Assembly: GCA_902787825.1 (NCBI GenBank)
Contig: CADAHS010000014.1
Coordinates: forward strand, 1-52,666
Origin: an uncultured Ruminococcus sp.
GTDB lineage: Bacteria > Bacillota > Clostridia > Oscillospirales > Ruminococcaceae
DNA: 52,666 bases
Direction: 5' to 3'
Positions 44,577-52,499 of this stretch are shown here, piece after piece (position 1 is the stretch's first letter; each line of letters starts with the position of its first letter). Position numbers and translations under genes: made by a program. Under the pieces are notes generated by a model. The model saw only the letters and a program-made list of their open reading frames with translations. It was not told where the DNA came from and made no database searches.

Positions 44577-45164
44577 ATGAACCTTTCAGAAAACGAAAGA
44601 CAAGTCTATGACTTTATCAGAAAGCAGATAGATGAGGGCTATCCCCCAACGGTAAGAGAGATCTGTTCGCAGCTTGGGTTCAGATCTACCTCCACAGCTC
44701 ACAGATATATTGCCTCGCTGACACGCAAAGGACTTATCGAAAAGGGAGATAAACAAAACCGTGCGATCCGCCTTGCCGGACAAAGCGGTGTGCGTATACC
44801 CCTGGTCGGCGTTGTTACAGCAGGCAAACCAATAACCGCAATAGAGGATATCACCGATTACATAAGCTTTCAGCCTCACAAGAACTATCCGGGCGAGCTT
44901 TTTGCGCTTAAAGTTTCGGGCGAATCTATGATAAACGCTGCGATCCTCGACGGCGACATTGTCATTGTGGAAAAGACCCCATATGCCGAAAACGGCGAGA
45001 TAGTTGTAGCAATGGTCGATAACAGCGATGCCACTGTCAAAAGGTTCTTTAAAGAGGACGGTCATTTCAGGCTCCAACCCGAAAACGACAGCATGGATCC
45101 TATCATCTCAGATGACGTTCAGATAATCGGCAAGGTAATTGCTGTAATGAGATATATAAAATAA
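44577..45164 (+). CDS. lexA: LexA SOS repressor
   Basis: Represses DNA-damage genes and cleaves itself when RecA filaments form. The 195-aa protein has the winged-helix domain (ERQVYDFIRKQIDEGYPPTVRE, then FRSTSTAHRYI), the Ala-Gly cleavage site at A82-G83 (VVTAGKP), and the Ser-Lys catalytic pair S117 (SGESM) and K155 (ATVKRF), close to the E. coli positions. GGAGG five bases before ATG at 44577 fixes the start. It seems to be in one transcript with murC. Confidence 0.97.
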   Translation: MNLSENERQVYDFIRKQIDEGYPPTVREICSQLGFRSTSTAHRYIASLTRKGLIEKGDKQNRAIRLAGQSGVRIPLVGVVTAGKPITAIEDITDYISFQPHKNYPGELFALKVSGESMINAAILDGDIVIVEKTPYAENGEIVVAMVDNSDATVKRFFKEDGHFRLQPENDSMDPIISDDVQIIGKVIAVMRYIK

Positions 45165-45194
45165 ATCAACGGTTTCAGCCAGAAAGGCAGATAT

Positions 45195-45959
45195 ATGAGT
45201 CAGATTTGTAAAAACTGCGGTGCTGTTATCGCCGACGGCGAGCGTATGTGTCTGAACTGCGGTAAAGTCCTCCCCAAAACTGTTAAGGCAGTTGTCAGGG
45301 AAGGCAACCAGTTCAGTGCGATCAATCAGGGTATGTATCAAAACACCCAGATGACCGACGTGAAAAGACAGTTCTCACCTACCATGGCGGCAAGCAACCA
45401 GACCTACTCCAAAGAGCGCAATCGTGCCGCAAAACATACTTTTGAAAAGAATAAAAAGCTGCAAACCAGCAATAATTCCATAAAGATGAACTATGCCAAC
45501 ACCGATTTCGATGCACAGGCAAACGCTTTGCGGCCCACCGAGGTCGAAACGGGCAGCGGCAACGAGAGCAAAAGCAAGCTCCACCCAATTGCCAACAGGA
45601 TCGGCTGGATCATTGCCTTTCTCATCTTTTTGTATTTCGCTTTCGGCGGAATTATGATACTTATTGCCAGAAACGATACATACAGCTACGAAAGCAGCAA
45701 AAAAGATCCGATAGTCGCTTCGACATACGCTGAAGCAATGCATAACTATTTCGATTCCGGCTGGTGGCACTACCGCATAACCAAAGGCGTGTACTACACC
45801 GGGAAGACCGAAAGCGGCGATAAGTATGAGATCTATTTCACGACGCACGACGGCGAGCGTTACGTTGATAAGCTTTACATCAACGGCGAAAAGGTCGAAT
45901 CCAACAATCTGATGAACTCCCATATCCGGGAAATGTTCACTGCGCCAAGCAAGCCTTAG
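45195..45959 (+). CDS. zinc-ribbon membrane protein of unknown function
   Basis: A 254-aa protein with an N-terminal double Cys-X2-Cys zinc ribbon (CKNCGAVIADGERMCLNCGK, residues 5-24), a basic low-complexity linker to about 130, a transmembrane helix (about 136-158), and an extracytoplasmic C-terminal domain of 90 residues rich in Tyr (HYRITKGVYYTGKTESGDKYE). This is the zinc-ribbon, helix, outside-domain plan common in Clostridia, with no known function. AGAAAGG precedes the ATG. It follows lexA by 30 bases and is terminated at 46006. Confidence 0.8.
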   Translation: MSQICKNCGAVIADGERMCLNCGKVLPKTVKAVVREGNQFSAINQGMYQNTQMTDVKRQFSPTMAASNQTYSKERNRAAKHTFEKNKKLQTSNNSIKMNYANTDFDAQANALRPTEVETGSGNESKSKLHPIANRIGWIIAFLIFLYFAFGGIMILIARNDTYSYESSKKDPIVASTYAEAMHNYFDSGWWHYRITKGVYYTGKTESGDKYEIYFTTHDGERYVDKLYINGEKVESNNLMNSHIREMFTAPSKP

Positions 45960-46005
45960 CTGTGCTTGATGCATCTGAACAGACATTATCATCTGATATA
46001 ACAAA

Positions 46006-46044
46006 GAGCCATTGGAATATGCCTTCCAACGGCTCCTTTTTTTT
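46006..46044 (+). terminator. terminator of murC-lexA-zinc-ribbon operon
   Basis: GAGCCATTGGAA (46006-46017) pairs with TTCCAACGGCTC (46024-46035, one mismatch) followed by CTTTTTTTT. Confidence 0.92.
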
Positions 46045-46058
46045 GCGCACTGCCCCGC

Positions 46059-46090
46059 AAAGAAAAAAGACGGCGTGCGCCGTCCTTTTT
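46059..46090 (-). terminator. terminator of the DUF4097 gene and candidate small RNA
   Basis: GACGGC (46084-46079 region) and GCCGTC form a perfect stem around GCAC/GTGC on the minus strand, followed by TTTTTTCTTT. The plus strand also has a T-run, so it can act in both directions. Confidence 0.88.
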
Positions 46091-46160
46091 CCTGTCTGTC
46101 TCCTTTGGGTGTTTGGTGTATCATTTGTCTTATTTAGAAATCTCTACTCTTCTCCCCTAT
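46062..46160 (-). ncRNA. candidate ~98-nt small RNA from the 3' region of the DUF4097 gene
   Basis: A promoter-like array (46167-46223) points into a short region that ends at the terminator 46059-46090. The predicted transcript begins with the purine-rich AUAGGGGAGAAGAGUAGAG and is mostly single-stranded up to the terminator stem. It contains no start codon with a ribosome binding site. It also fits a 3'-UTR-derived RNA, as the DUF4097 mRNA would use the same terminator. The start site is inferred from the -10 TACTAT (46172-46167). Confidence 0.45.
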
Positions 46161-46166
46161 GTCTAT

Positions 46167-46223
46167 ATAGTAACATCTCTTTCTAAAAAAACTCTTAAAA
46201 AAAGTCTTAAAAAAAGCTTAAAT
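46167..46223 (-). promoter_or_regulatory. TTAAG-array promoter, copy 2 (CiaR-box-like)
   Basis: Read on the minus strand: TTAAG, 6 bases, TTAAG, 7 bases, TTAAG, 21 bases, TACTAT. The first two half-sites read TTTAAG-N5-TTTAAG. The same spacing occurs in copy 1 at 47299-47355. No good -35 hexamer exists, so an activator is expected to bind the array. Confidence 0.6.
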
Positions 46224-46301
46224 CTCATCAAATTTTACCGTCAAAATATAATTGATCGGGAAGCTCTCTCTTGAAACCAGCGGGATCCCTCGGGTCGTTT
46301 A

Positions 46302-47228
46302 TCAATTATTGACGAGTATATTGACATCGCCGGAAGATGTGTCTATGCTGATGCTATTGCTGCCCGAGCCGGCAGTATAGGTATCTCCATCTCTTGACAG
46401 CGCAAGCTCTGAATAGAACTCGCCTGATGAGGTATCCACCTCTGCCTCAAAGTCGGCGTCTTTAGGAACACAAATAGTCACATCGCCCGATGAAGCGTCC
46501 ACTCTGAGCTTCTTCGGAACATTCTCAAATTGGAATTTCATATCTCCGCTTGACGCATCAGCAGCGACCTTATCTGCCTCTTTGACATCAATGTTTATCT
46601 TTCCCGACGAGGTGTCAACATCTATATTGCCGACCTTTGCGGCAGTTATGCTAACGCTGCCGGAAGACGAGTCTGCACTTATGCTGTCAGCATCGCCGTC
46701 AAGCTCAATTTCTACATCTCCGGATGATGAATCGCTTTTTATCTTGTTTGCTTTGCAGTCCGTGATCTCCAGCTTGCCCGAGGACAGATCCGAATTTATC
46801 GTATCAGCGGTTATCCCGTCGATCTTGCAGTCGCACGAGGATCCGTCGATACTGAACTCTGAAAGCTCGCTGTTTTTCGGCAGGCTCAGATAAAGATCCT
46901 TCTTTGGTGTTTCAAACACCATCATCTCGCCGGATTTGCAAAACTGGATATGCAGCGTATCGCCATCGACCCAGGTGTGCATTCTCCTGCTTTCCTTCAA
47001 GTCCTTGTCGCAGGATTCACTGACATCGAGCGTGTCCTTGTCGTGCAGCGATACCTTAATATCCCCTGCCAACCAGTTGATTTCTATTTTACTGATCTTT
47101 TCGCTTATCTCTCTGTCACCGGTGGTGTACTTGTCTGCATTTGAATAATTGTTCATCGAACAGCTTCCCAGACAGATAACTGCGGTCACCGCCAGAAAAA
47201 GCGCCGCAAGAGTCGATTTGATTTTCAT
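46302..47228 (-). CDS. DUF4097 lipoprotein with SSG repeats
   Basis: A 308-aa secreted lipoprotein. The signal peptide is followed by the lipobox LGSC with the lipidated Cys at residue 23. The mature protein is a string of about eight units of the form Asp-(Ser/Thr/Ala)-Ser-Ser-Gly-(Asp/Lys)-Val-x-Ile, spaced about 20 residues, which is the repetitive beta-solenoid pattern of DUF4097. LiaG of the B. subtilis Lia envelope-stress operon belongs to this family. AAGGAG precedes the ATG. Its promoter carries a TTAAG array, so it probably belongs to an envelope-stress or two-component regulon. Confidence 0.85.
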   Translation of the reverse strand: MKIKSTLAALFLAVTAVICLGSCSMNNYSNADKYTTGDREISEKISKIEINWLAGDIKVSLHDKDTLDVSESCDKDLKESRRMHTWVDGDTLHIQFCKSGEMMVFETPKKDLYLSLPKNSELSEFSIDGSSCDCKIDGITADTINSDLSSGKLEITDCKANKIKSDSSSGDVEIELDGDADSISADSSSGSVSITAAKVGNIDVDTSSGKINIDVKEADKVAADASSGDMKFQFENVPKKLRVDASSGDVTICVPKDADFEAEVDTSSGEFYSELALSRDGDTYTAGSGSNSISIDTSSGDVNILVNN

Positions 47229-47298
47229 TCATATTCTCCTTAGTTCCATAAACCGCAAATATTGGGGTGCAGTCTTTAGTGAAGGGTTTCCGGTTATA

Positions 47299-47355
47299 AG
47301 CATACCAACCCTTCCTGAAAAAATCCTTAATTCAATTCTTAAAAAATGCTTAAAA
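47299..47355 (-). promoter_or_regulatory. TTAAG-array promoter, copy 1, of the DUF4097 gene
   Basis: On the minus strand: TTAAG (47353-47349), 6 bases, TTAAG (47342-47338), 7 bases, TTAAG (47330-47326), 21 bases, then TATGCT (47304-47299), overlapping a second -10 candidate TATAAC. The spacing is identical to copy 2. The array lies where the -35 and upstream region would be. Its T-run also doubles as the tail of the terminator of the ABC operon. Confidence 0.65.
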
Positions 47356-47382
47356 AACGGCAGGACATATTCTGTCCTGCCG
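47352..47382 (-). terminator. terminator of the ABC-2 exporter operon
   Basis: CGGCAGGACA (minus strand, 47382-47373) pairs with TGTCCTGCCG (47367-47358) over a 5-base loop, followed by TTTTTT. Confidence 0.9.
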
Positions 47383-47392
47383 CTGATCCTGC

Positions 47393-48532
47393 TCAGATCG
47401 CTTTTTTCTGTTTTTTAACTATGAGGGAAACTGCAAATATAGCCGCAGCGAACAGAAGCTGAATGCCTACGCACATCATTACGGTCGAAAGCTTGAACTG
47501 TTCTGTGCTAAGACCGCAGATCATATCATTAGCCTTGACGTACCAGTATGCAGGCAGGAACCTTGCAGCTGCAAGCACACTGCTTGAAAGCATCTCCTGC
47601 GGAACGAACATTCCGCAGAGGAAAGCCATTCCAAGACCAAGTACCTGTGTTACGAACGCAAGCACGTTGTCACCTATTCCAAGCTCTGCAAACAGCAGTG
47701 CGATCGAAACACAGACAAGCGTGAATGCTACTGTGTTGAGTACTGCGTACCACATATTGCCCGAGAACATTCCGCCGTTTTTGCCAACGCCAAATGCCAT
47801 AAGTATCAGCCATATGATGAATACGAAGATGCCGCTTGCTGCGATAGTCTGAGCTGAAACGCTTGAAGTTTTTATGCTTGAGCACTTTGTTCTGAAGCCG
47901 ACACCTTTTTTGTTCATCGCAACGACGACGGGGCAAAGCACGCTGACGATCAGGCTGAGAAGTGCATAGGGCATATAGTTGAAAAACGATGCAGCTTTGG
48001 TCTGTGCGCTCTCGTTCTCAAACGTCTCAAATGTAACCTCTGTCTTGACATCAAGTGCCTGCTGCGCCGCATCAAGCGCCTTGTCAAGCTCCATACCGCC
48101 TGCCATATAGGTCCTTACTGTCGAAACGTAGGTGTCAAGGTTGGAGTCTGCAAGCTTGTTGGTGTAGCTGTCGTGAAGATAGCGTGCAGTGAAAAGTCCG
48201 TCTGTTTCGCCCTTTGAAAGCTTATCCTGATAGCCCTCGTTTATGGTGATAACATAGTTTGTTGAGGTGACGTACAAAGCGTCGATGAGCTTATCCTTGT
48301 CGTCCTCAAAGTCAACGATGATGTTGTCCTTTGCAAGATATTCGCAAAGCTTTCTGCTTGCATCTGTCTTGTCGTGGTCGAAGATCGTAAGCGCCATTTT
48401 TGAAGTCTTGAATGTATCTGCGCCGCCGCCGACATTTGTAAAGTTGAGTATCAGCAGGAATATGCCAAGGAACACAAGCATAGACAGCCATTTTGTCTTT
48501 GCGATCTTGAAAAACAGCTTAAAGACTTGCAT
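47393..48532 (-). CDS. ABC-2 type permease, second subunit
   Basis: A 379-aa membrane protein: an N-terminal helix (about 12-32), a large extracytoplasmic domain of about 160 residues (ALTIFDHDKTDASRKLCEYL and following), then five or six helices. This is the ABC2_membrane_3 layout of heterodimeric exporters. It has the same length as the permease in front and a similar plan, and starts 14 bases before that gene ends, so the two are coupled and probably form one channel. Confidence 0.9.
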   Translation of the reverse strand: MQVFKLFFKIAKTKWLSMLVFLGIFLLILNFTNVGGGADTFKTSKMALTIFDHDKTDASRKLCEYLAKDNIIVDFEDDKDKLIDALYVTSTNYVITINEGYQDKLSKGETDGLFTARYLHDSYTNKLADSNLDTYVSTVRTYMAGGMELDKALDAAQQALDVKTEVTFETFENESAQTKAASFFNYMPYALLSLIVSVLCPVVVAMNKKGVGFRTKCSSIKTSSVSAQTIAASGIFVFIIWLILMAFGVGKNGGMFSGNMWYAVLNTVAFTLVCVSIALLFAELGIGDNVLAFVTQVLGLGMAFLCGMFVPQEMLSSSVLAAARFLPAYWYVKANDMICGLSTEQFKLSTVMMCVGIQLLFAAAIFAVSLIVKKQKKAI

Positions 48533-49658
48533 ACTTACGCCTCCTTGTCATTAAAAGTCCGAGTGTGATGAATACAACTATCGTGATCATCATAGTTACG
48601 ATACACTGAATGTATCTTGTGTAATCCTCATAGATGTTGAGGCTGAAAAAGCTCTCGCACATTACCGCCGCAGGGTTGACCTTGTTGAACCATGCGAATG
48701 AGGATTCTGCGATCTTCTGCTTTATGCCTGCGTCCATAAGTCCGCTGCAGAAGCAAAGCAGAAGTGATGATGCTGTACACAGTGCGTTCTTTGTGTTTTC
48801 ACTGAATCTGCCTATCGAGCCTATCACAAAGCCCAGCGAGCTTCCCACGAAGCCTGCAAGTATCGCCGTGAGGTAAACAAGCGGTATCCTGTCGCCCATA
48901 TCAACACGCAGCACGGTAATAATGAACGTTACTGCGATCACCATACAGATAGCCTGCACAACGAATGTTGCACACAGGTTTGAAAGTATCGTAGTGATCT
49001 TTGGGGTGGGTGAAACGCACTTTCTTGCGCCAAGCGCAGAGAGATTTCCCTGGTTGTGAGTTGCAACGTGCAGACCGGCAATAGAGCCGAACATAGCTAC
49101 CATTGCAAGCAGATTGTAAAAATACTGATCATACATATTGGTGTTGCCGTTTGAAAGTGCCTCGGACTTTACGGTGCTTATCTCCTCAGTCAGAGCCTTT
49201 GTGACATCACCGATCTTTGCAGGATCGCTCTTGGCTGTGTCAGTGATTATCTTTGCGCTGAGATTGTACTTTTCAACAAACTTTTCAAGCATCGTGCTTT
49301 TGAGGCTGTTTGAGGAAACTGTCAGAGATAGCTGATCGTCTACGAAGATTATTCCACGAACATCTTCGTCTTTGAGCTTTTTAAGAGCATCTTCCTTGTC
49401 GGTATAGATGAATGAAAACATCGCATCATCGCCGGTTTCCATATTTTCTGCGACCTGCCTGAAAGCCTTTGCGCCCTCCTCGGAGTTTACAACTACCGCT
49501 GTCCTGACGGTGGTGAACTTGATGTCGTTGTCGTAGATGTTTCCGAAAGCCACCTTGAAGAAAGTGCCCAGCGCTATCGGATATATGATGAGCCATATGA
49601 TTATTTCTCTTACACGAAGGCTCGTTAAGATGTCATATTTGAAATTATGCCTGAACAT
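48519..49658 (-). CDS. ABC-2 type permease, first subunit
   Basis: A 379-aa membrane protein starting MFRHNFKYDILTSLRVREIIIWL. One helix is followed by a large outside domain (TTVRTAVVVNSEEGAKAF and following) and then a C-terminal set of helices with the GARKCVSPTPKITTIL coupling loop. AAAGGAG eight bases before ATG at 49658 supports this start; an ATG at 49685 overlaps the ATPase stop (ATGA) and is possible. It pairs with the second permease downstream. Confidence 0.9.
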   Translation of the reverse strand: MFRHNFKYDILTSLRVREIIIWLIIYPIALGTFFKVAFGNIYDNDIKFTTVRTAVVVNSEEGAKAFRQVAENMETGDDAMFSFIYTDKEDALKKLKDEDVRGIIFVDDQLSLTVSSNSLKSTMLEKFVEKYNLSAKIITDTAKSDPAKIGDVTKALTEEISTVKSEALSNGNTNMYDQYFYNLLAMVAMFGSIAGLHVATHNQGNLSALGARKCVSPTPKITTILSNLCATFVVQAICMVIAVTFIITVLRVDMGDRIPLVYLTAILAGFVGSSLGFVIGSIGRFSENTKNALCTASSLLLCFCSGLMDAGIKQKIAESSFAWFNKVNPAAVMCESFFSLNIYEDYTRYIQCIVTMMITIVVFITLGLLMTRRRKYASL

Positions 49659-49681
49659 ACTGTTTCTCCTTTTGTCTTTCG

Positions 49682-50629
49682 TCATTCGCTGTCTCTGAGC
49701 TGCTTTCCGGTTATTTCAAGGAACACATCGTTGAGTGTAGGAAGCTCCGAATAAACTCTGCCAAACGCAATATCGTGCTCCTGAAGCACTCCAAGGATCC
49801 TGATGAGGTTGTGTTTACCGCCCGAGCAGTAGATGTAGAGCTTTGAGTCTTTGTACTGTACGTCGTAAACGTGCACAAGACCACTCATCTGCTGGATAAT
49901 GCTGTCATCAGGCTGCTCCATCTCTATTGAAACTGTTTCTGTGTTCTTTATCATCTTTTTAAGCTCTGCTTTAGTGCCAAGGGCGATGTTCTTGCCCTTA
50001 TCCATTATCGCAATGCGTGAGCAGATCTGCTCGACCTCCTCCATATAATGAGAGGTATATATAATAGTAGCACCCTGAGCGTTAAGTTCAAGTATGCCCT
50101 CAAGGATCTTGTTTCTGCTCTGAGGATCGACCGCAACAGTCGGTTCGTCAAGGATTATCAGCTCCGGCTTGTGGGCGATACCGCAGGCAATGTTGAGTCG
50201 TCTGAGCAAACCGCCCGAAAGCTTTTTGGGTCTGAACTTTGTGAACTCCTCAAGACCCACAAACTTTATCGCATCGTCAACATATTTCTTTCTTGTCTGT
50301 TTATCGGTGATATAAAGTCCGCAGAAATAGTCGATGTTTTCAATAACTGTAAGCTCATCGTAGACCGCAACATTCTGCGAGATAACGCCGATACGCTTTT
50401 TAAGTGCGTAGTTTGTCGGGGTCATCTTTTCGCCGAAGATCTCGATCTCACCCTTGTCAAAGTCAAGCAGTGACAGCAGACAGTTGATCGTTGTTGTCTT
50501 GCCCGAACCGTTGGGTCCGAGAAGTCCGAAGACCTCACCCTGTTTGATCTCAAGATCGAAATGATCCACCGCTATAAGCTCCTTGTATCTTTTCACCAGA
50601 TTGCTGATCTTAACTACTGTCTGAGCCAT
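49682..50629 (-). CDS. ABC transporter ATP-binding protein
   Basis: A 315-aa ATPase: Walker A GLLGPNGSGKTT, Q-loop near VISQNVAVYDELT, signature LSGGLLRRLNIACG, Walker B LIILDEPTVAVDP, H-loop SHY. The C-terminal ~80-residue extension is typical of DrrA/YhaP-like exporters of lipids, drugs or peptides. GGGAGGAAACAAC precedes ATG. It heads the exporter operon and is divergent from the two-component system, which is the usual layout for an antibiotic- or envelope-responsive exporter. Confidence 0.93.
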   Translation of the reverse strand: MAQTVVKISNLVKRYKELIAVDHFDLEIKQGEVFGLLGPNGSGKTTTINCLLSLLDFDKGEIEIFGEKMTPTNYALKKRIGVISQNVAVYDELTVIENIDYFCGLYITDKQTRKKYVDDAIKFVGLEEFTKFRPKKLSGGLLRRLNIACGIAHKPELIILDEPTVAVDPQSRNKILEGILELNAQGATIIYTSHYMEEVEQICSRIAIMDKGKNIALGTKAELKKMIKNTETVSIEMEQPDDSIIQQMSGLVHVYDVQYKDSKLYIYCSGGKHNLIRILGVLQEHDIAFGRVYSELPTLNDVFLEITGKQLRDSE

Positions 50630-50675
50630 GTTGTTTCCTCCCGTGTGTCTGTTTTGTTTTTCTTACTGTAACTAC

Positions 50676-50708
50676 ATTATATCACGCCGTTTGTCACTTT
50701 GTAAGTGA
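50676..50708 (-). promoter_or_regulatory. promoter of the ABC operon with overlapping inverted repeat
   Basis: TATAAT (50681-50676) has only a weak -35 (TTACAA) 17 bases upstream. The perfect inverted repeat TCACTT-TGT-AAGTGA (50694-50708) covers that -35 region. This form suits the dimeric NarL-type response regulator encoded divergently, so direct control of the exporter is likely; activation or repression cannot be decided. Confidence 0.55.
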
Positions 50709-50752
50709 ACAGAGTAACTAATCGATATGACATTTGTAATATTGTATCGTAA

Positions 50753-50782
50753 TTGACAAAAGGGTCGAAAATGTGGTATCAT
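50753..50782 (+). promoter_or_regulatory. sigma-A promoter of the two-component system
   Basis: TTGACA (50753-50758), 18 bases, TATCAT (50777-50782) on the + strand. Confidence 0.75.
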
Positions 50783-50808
50783 ATCTTTTAAGAAAAGCAG
50801 AAAGAGGG

Positions 50809-51873
50809 GTGGACACTATATCTGAACTGATAGAAAAACTGATAATAACTCTGGTGTGCTCCACCTGCCTGATAGATCACTCGACCAGCACAAGTATGCC
50901 TGTTGTAGCACTTCTCACAAGCATAACGATCAGCTGTCTTGTCACCTTGGTAAAAACCAGATATATGCAGTATGCTCTTGTCACAGTGTTTATCGGCTGC
51001 TGCTTTGTAAGCCCCTGTTTTGCGATCTTTCTTCCGCTTATCGCCTATGACATATCACGCAAAAAGCTGTATGTGCTTGCTTTCGCAGCTCTTGCGGCGC
51101 TTGGCTTTCAGACTTACAGCGGCGATCTCAGACTGCTGTTCACAACGATCACCTTCAGTGTCATCTCCGTAACAGTCGAGCTGCTCTCCTCACGATCTCA
51201 CCTGCTGAAATCCGAGCTTATCAAAACCAGGGACAACGCCGTTGAATACTCAAACGAGCTTATCAGAAATCAGGATAACGAGATCCACCTTGCGACACTC
51301 ACCGAGCGAAACCGTATTGCCCGTGAGATACACGACAACGTCGGACATATGCTCACAAGGACTATCCTGCAAATGGGTGCGATACAGATAATCAATAAGG
51401 ACGAAGATCTTAAAGAACCGCTTGACAGCGTAAAGTCAACGCTTGATGAGGCTATGACCTCGATAAGAAAAAGCGTGCATGATCTGCACAACGACTCAAT
51501 AGACCTTGAATACTCTCTGCGTGATGCGATCTCACCTCTCAAAGAGAAATTCGAGCTGACCTTTGATTATGATGTTTCCAATCACATCAGCGGAAAGATC
51601 AAATACTGCTTTATCGCTGTCGTCAAAGAGGCTGTCAACAACATTATCAAGCACTCAAACGGCAACAGCGTAAATATCACAGTGCGTGAACACCCGGCAA
51701 TGTGCACACTCAGTATTGAGGATAACGGCAAATGCGCCGAAAACATATCCTCCGGCGGCATAGGTCTTGATAATATGCACGAAAGAGTAAAAGCGCTTGG
51801 CGGAGTTCTGAATATCACCCCGAGTGAACAGGGCTTTAAAATATTCATAAGTATCATGAAAAAGGGGAATTGA
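50809..51873 (+). CDS. DesK/LiaS-type sensor histidine kinase
   Basis: About 354 aa. The N-terminal ~110 residues form several closely packed transmembrane helices without a sizable outside loop, as in intramembrane-sensing kinases. The HisKA_3 motif ERNRIAREIHDNVGH has its phosphoacceptor His near residue 175. The HATPase has EAVNNIIKHSNG, IEDNG and GGIGLDNMHERVKALGG. The start is unclear: the promoter's -10 excludes earlier codons, and the GTG at 50809 lies inside its own purine-rich ribosome binding site; the next in-frame candidates are unusual codons. It overlaps the regulator gene. Confidence 0.9.
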   Translation: MDTISELIEKLIITLVCSTCLIDHSTSTSMPVVALLTSITISCLVTLVKTRYMQYALVTVFIGCCFVSPCFAIFLPLIAYDISRKKLYVLAFAALAALGFQTYSGDLRLLFTTITFSVISVTVELLSSRSHLLKSELIKTRDNAVEYSNELIRNQDNEIHLATLTERNRIAREIHDNVGHMLTRTILQMGAIQIINKDEDLKEPLDSVKSTLDEAMTSIRKSVHDLHNDSIDLEYSLRDAISPLKEKFELTFDYDVSNHISGKIKYCFIAVVKEAVNNIIKHSNGNSVNITVREHPAMCTLSIEDNGKCAENISSGGIGLDNMHERVKALGGVLNITPSEQGFKIFISIMKKGN

Positions 51874-51878
51874 CAAAT

Positions 51879-52499
51879 ATGAAGATAATTGTTATAGACG
51901 ACGATAATCTGGTTGCGCTTTCACTAAAGACCATTCTTGAAAGCACCGGCAATATCGAGGTCACAGCAATAGGTCACAGCGGTGAAGACGCTATCGCACT
52001 TTACAGCGCCCACAAACCCGATGTTATGCTGATGGATATTCGTATGCAGGGTATGACGGGACTTGAAGCAGGCGAAAAGATACTCGCCTCGGACAGCAGC
52101 GCAAAGATACTTTATCTCACGACATTCTCTGATGATGAATATATCGTCAAAGCCCTCAATATCGGAGCAAAAGGCTATATCCTCAAACAGGATTTCAACG
52201 GTATAGAGCCTGCTCTGCAAGCGGTCATGAACGGTCAGAGCGTGTTCGGCGATCAGGTCATCAGCAAGCTCCCTGAGCTTATGAGCGGCAAGGAACAGTT
52301 TGACTATTCCCGCTGCGGACTTACCGACAAGGAGTGGGAGCTGACTACGCTCGTCGCACAGGGCCTGAGCAACAAAGAGATCGCCTCAGAAATGTTTCTC
52401 AGCGAAGGAACTGTCCGCAACTATCTCAGCCAGATCCTTGAAAAGCTCGACCTGCGTGACCGCACCCAGCTCGCAATCTTCTATTTCAACCATAAGTAA
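51879..52499 (+). CDS. NarL/LuxR-type response regulator
   Basis: A 206-aa regulator with a receiver domain (IIVIDDDN; phosphoacceptor D53 in MLMDIRM; Thr in LTTFSDDEY; Lys in YILKQ) and a C-terminal LuxR helix-turn-helix (LTDKEWELTTLVAQGLSNKEIA and EGTVRNYLSQIL). The ATG at 51879 follows GGGGAATTGACAAAT; a TTG at 51870 overlapping the kinase stop is possible. It probably acts on the divergent ABC operon through the inverted repeat at 50694-50708. Confidence 0.93.
   Translation: MKIIVIDDDNLVALSLKTILESTGNIEVTAIGHSGEDAIALYSAHKPDVMLMDIRMQGMTGLEAGEKILASDSSAKILYLTTFSDDEYIVKALNIGAKGYILKQDFNGIEPALQAVMNGQSVFGDQVISKLPELMSGKEQFDYSRCGLTDKEWELTTLVAQGLSNKEIASEMFLSEGTVRNYLSQILEKLDLRDRTQLAIFYFNHK

Noticed and set aside
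45375-46124. 249-residue minus-strand frame over the zinc-ribbon gene and its terminator
   Set aside because: It runs through two strong terminators and is antisense to a gene with a proper ribosome binding site and zinc-ribbon motif.
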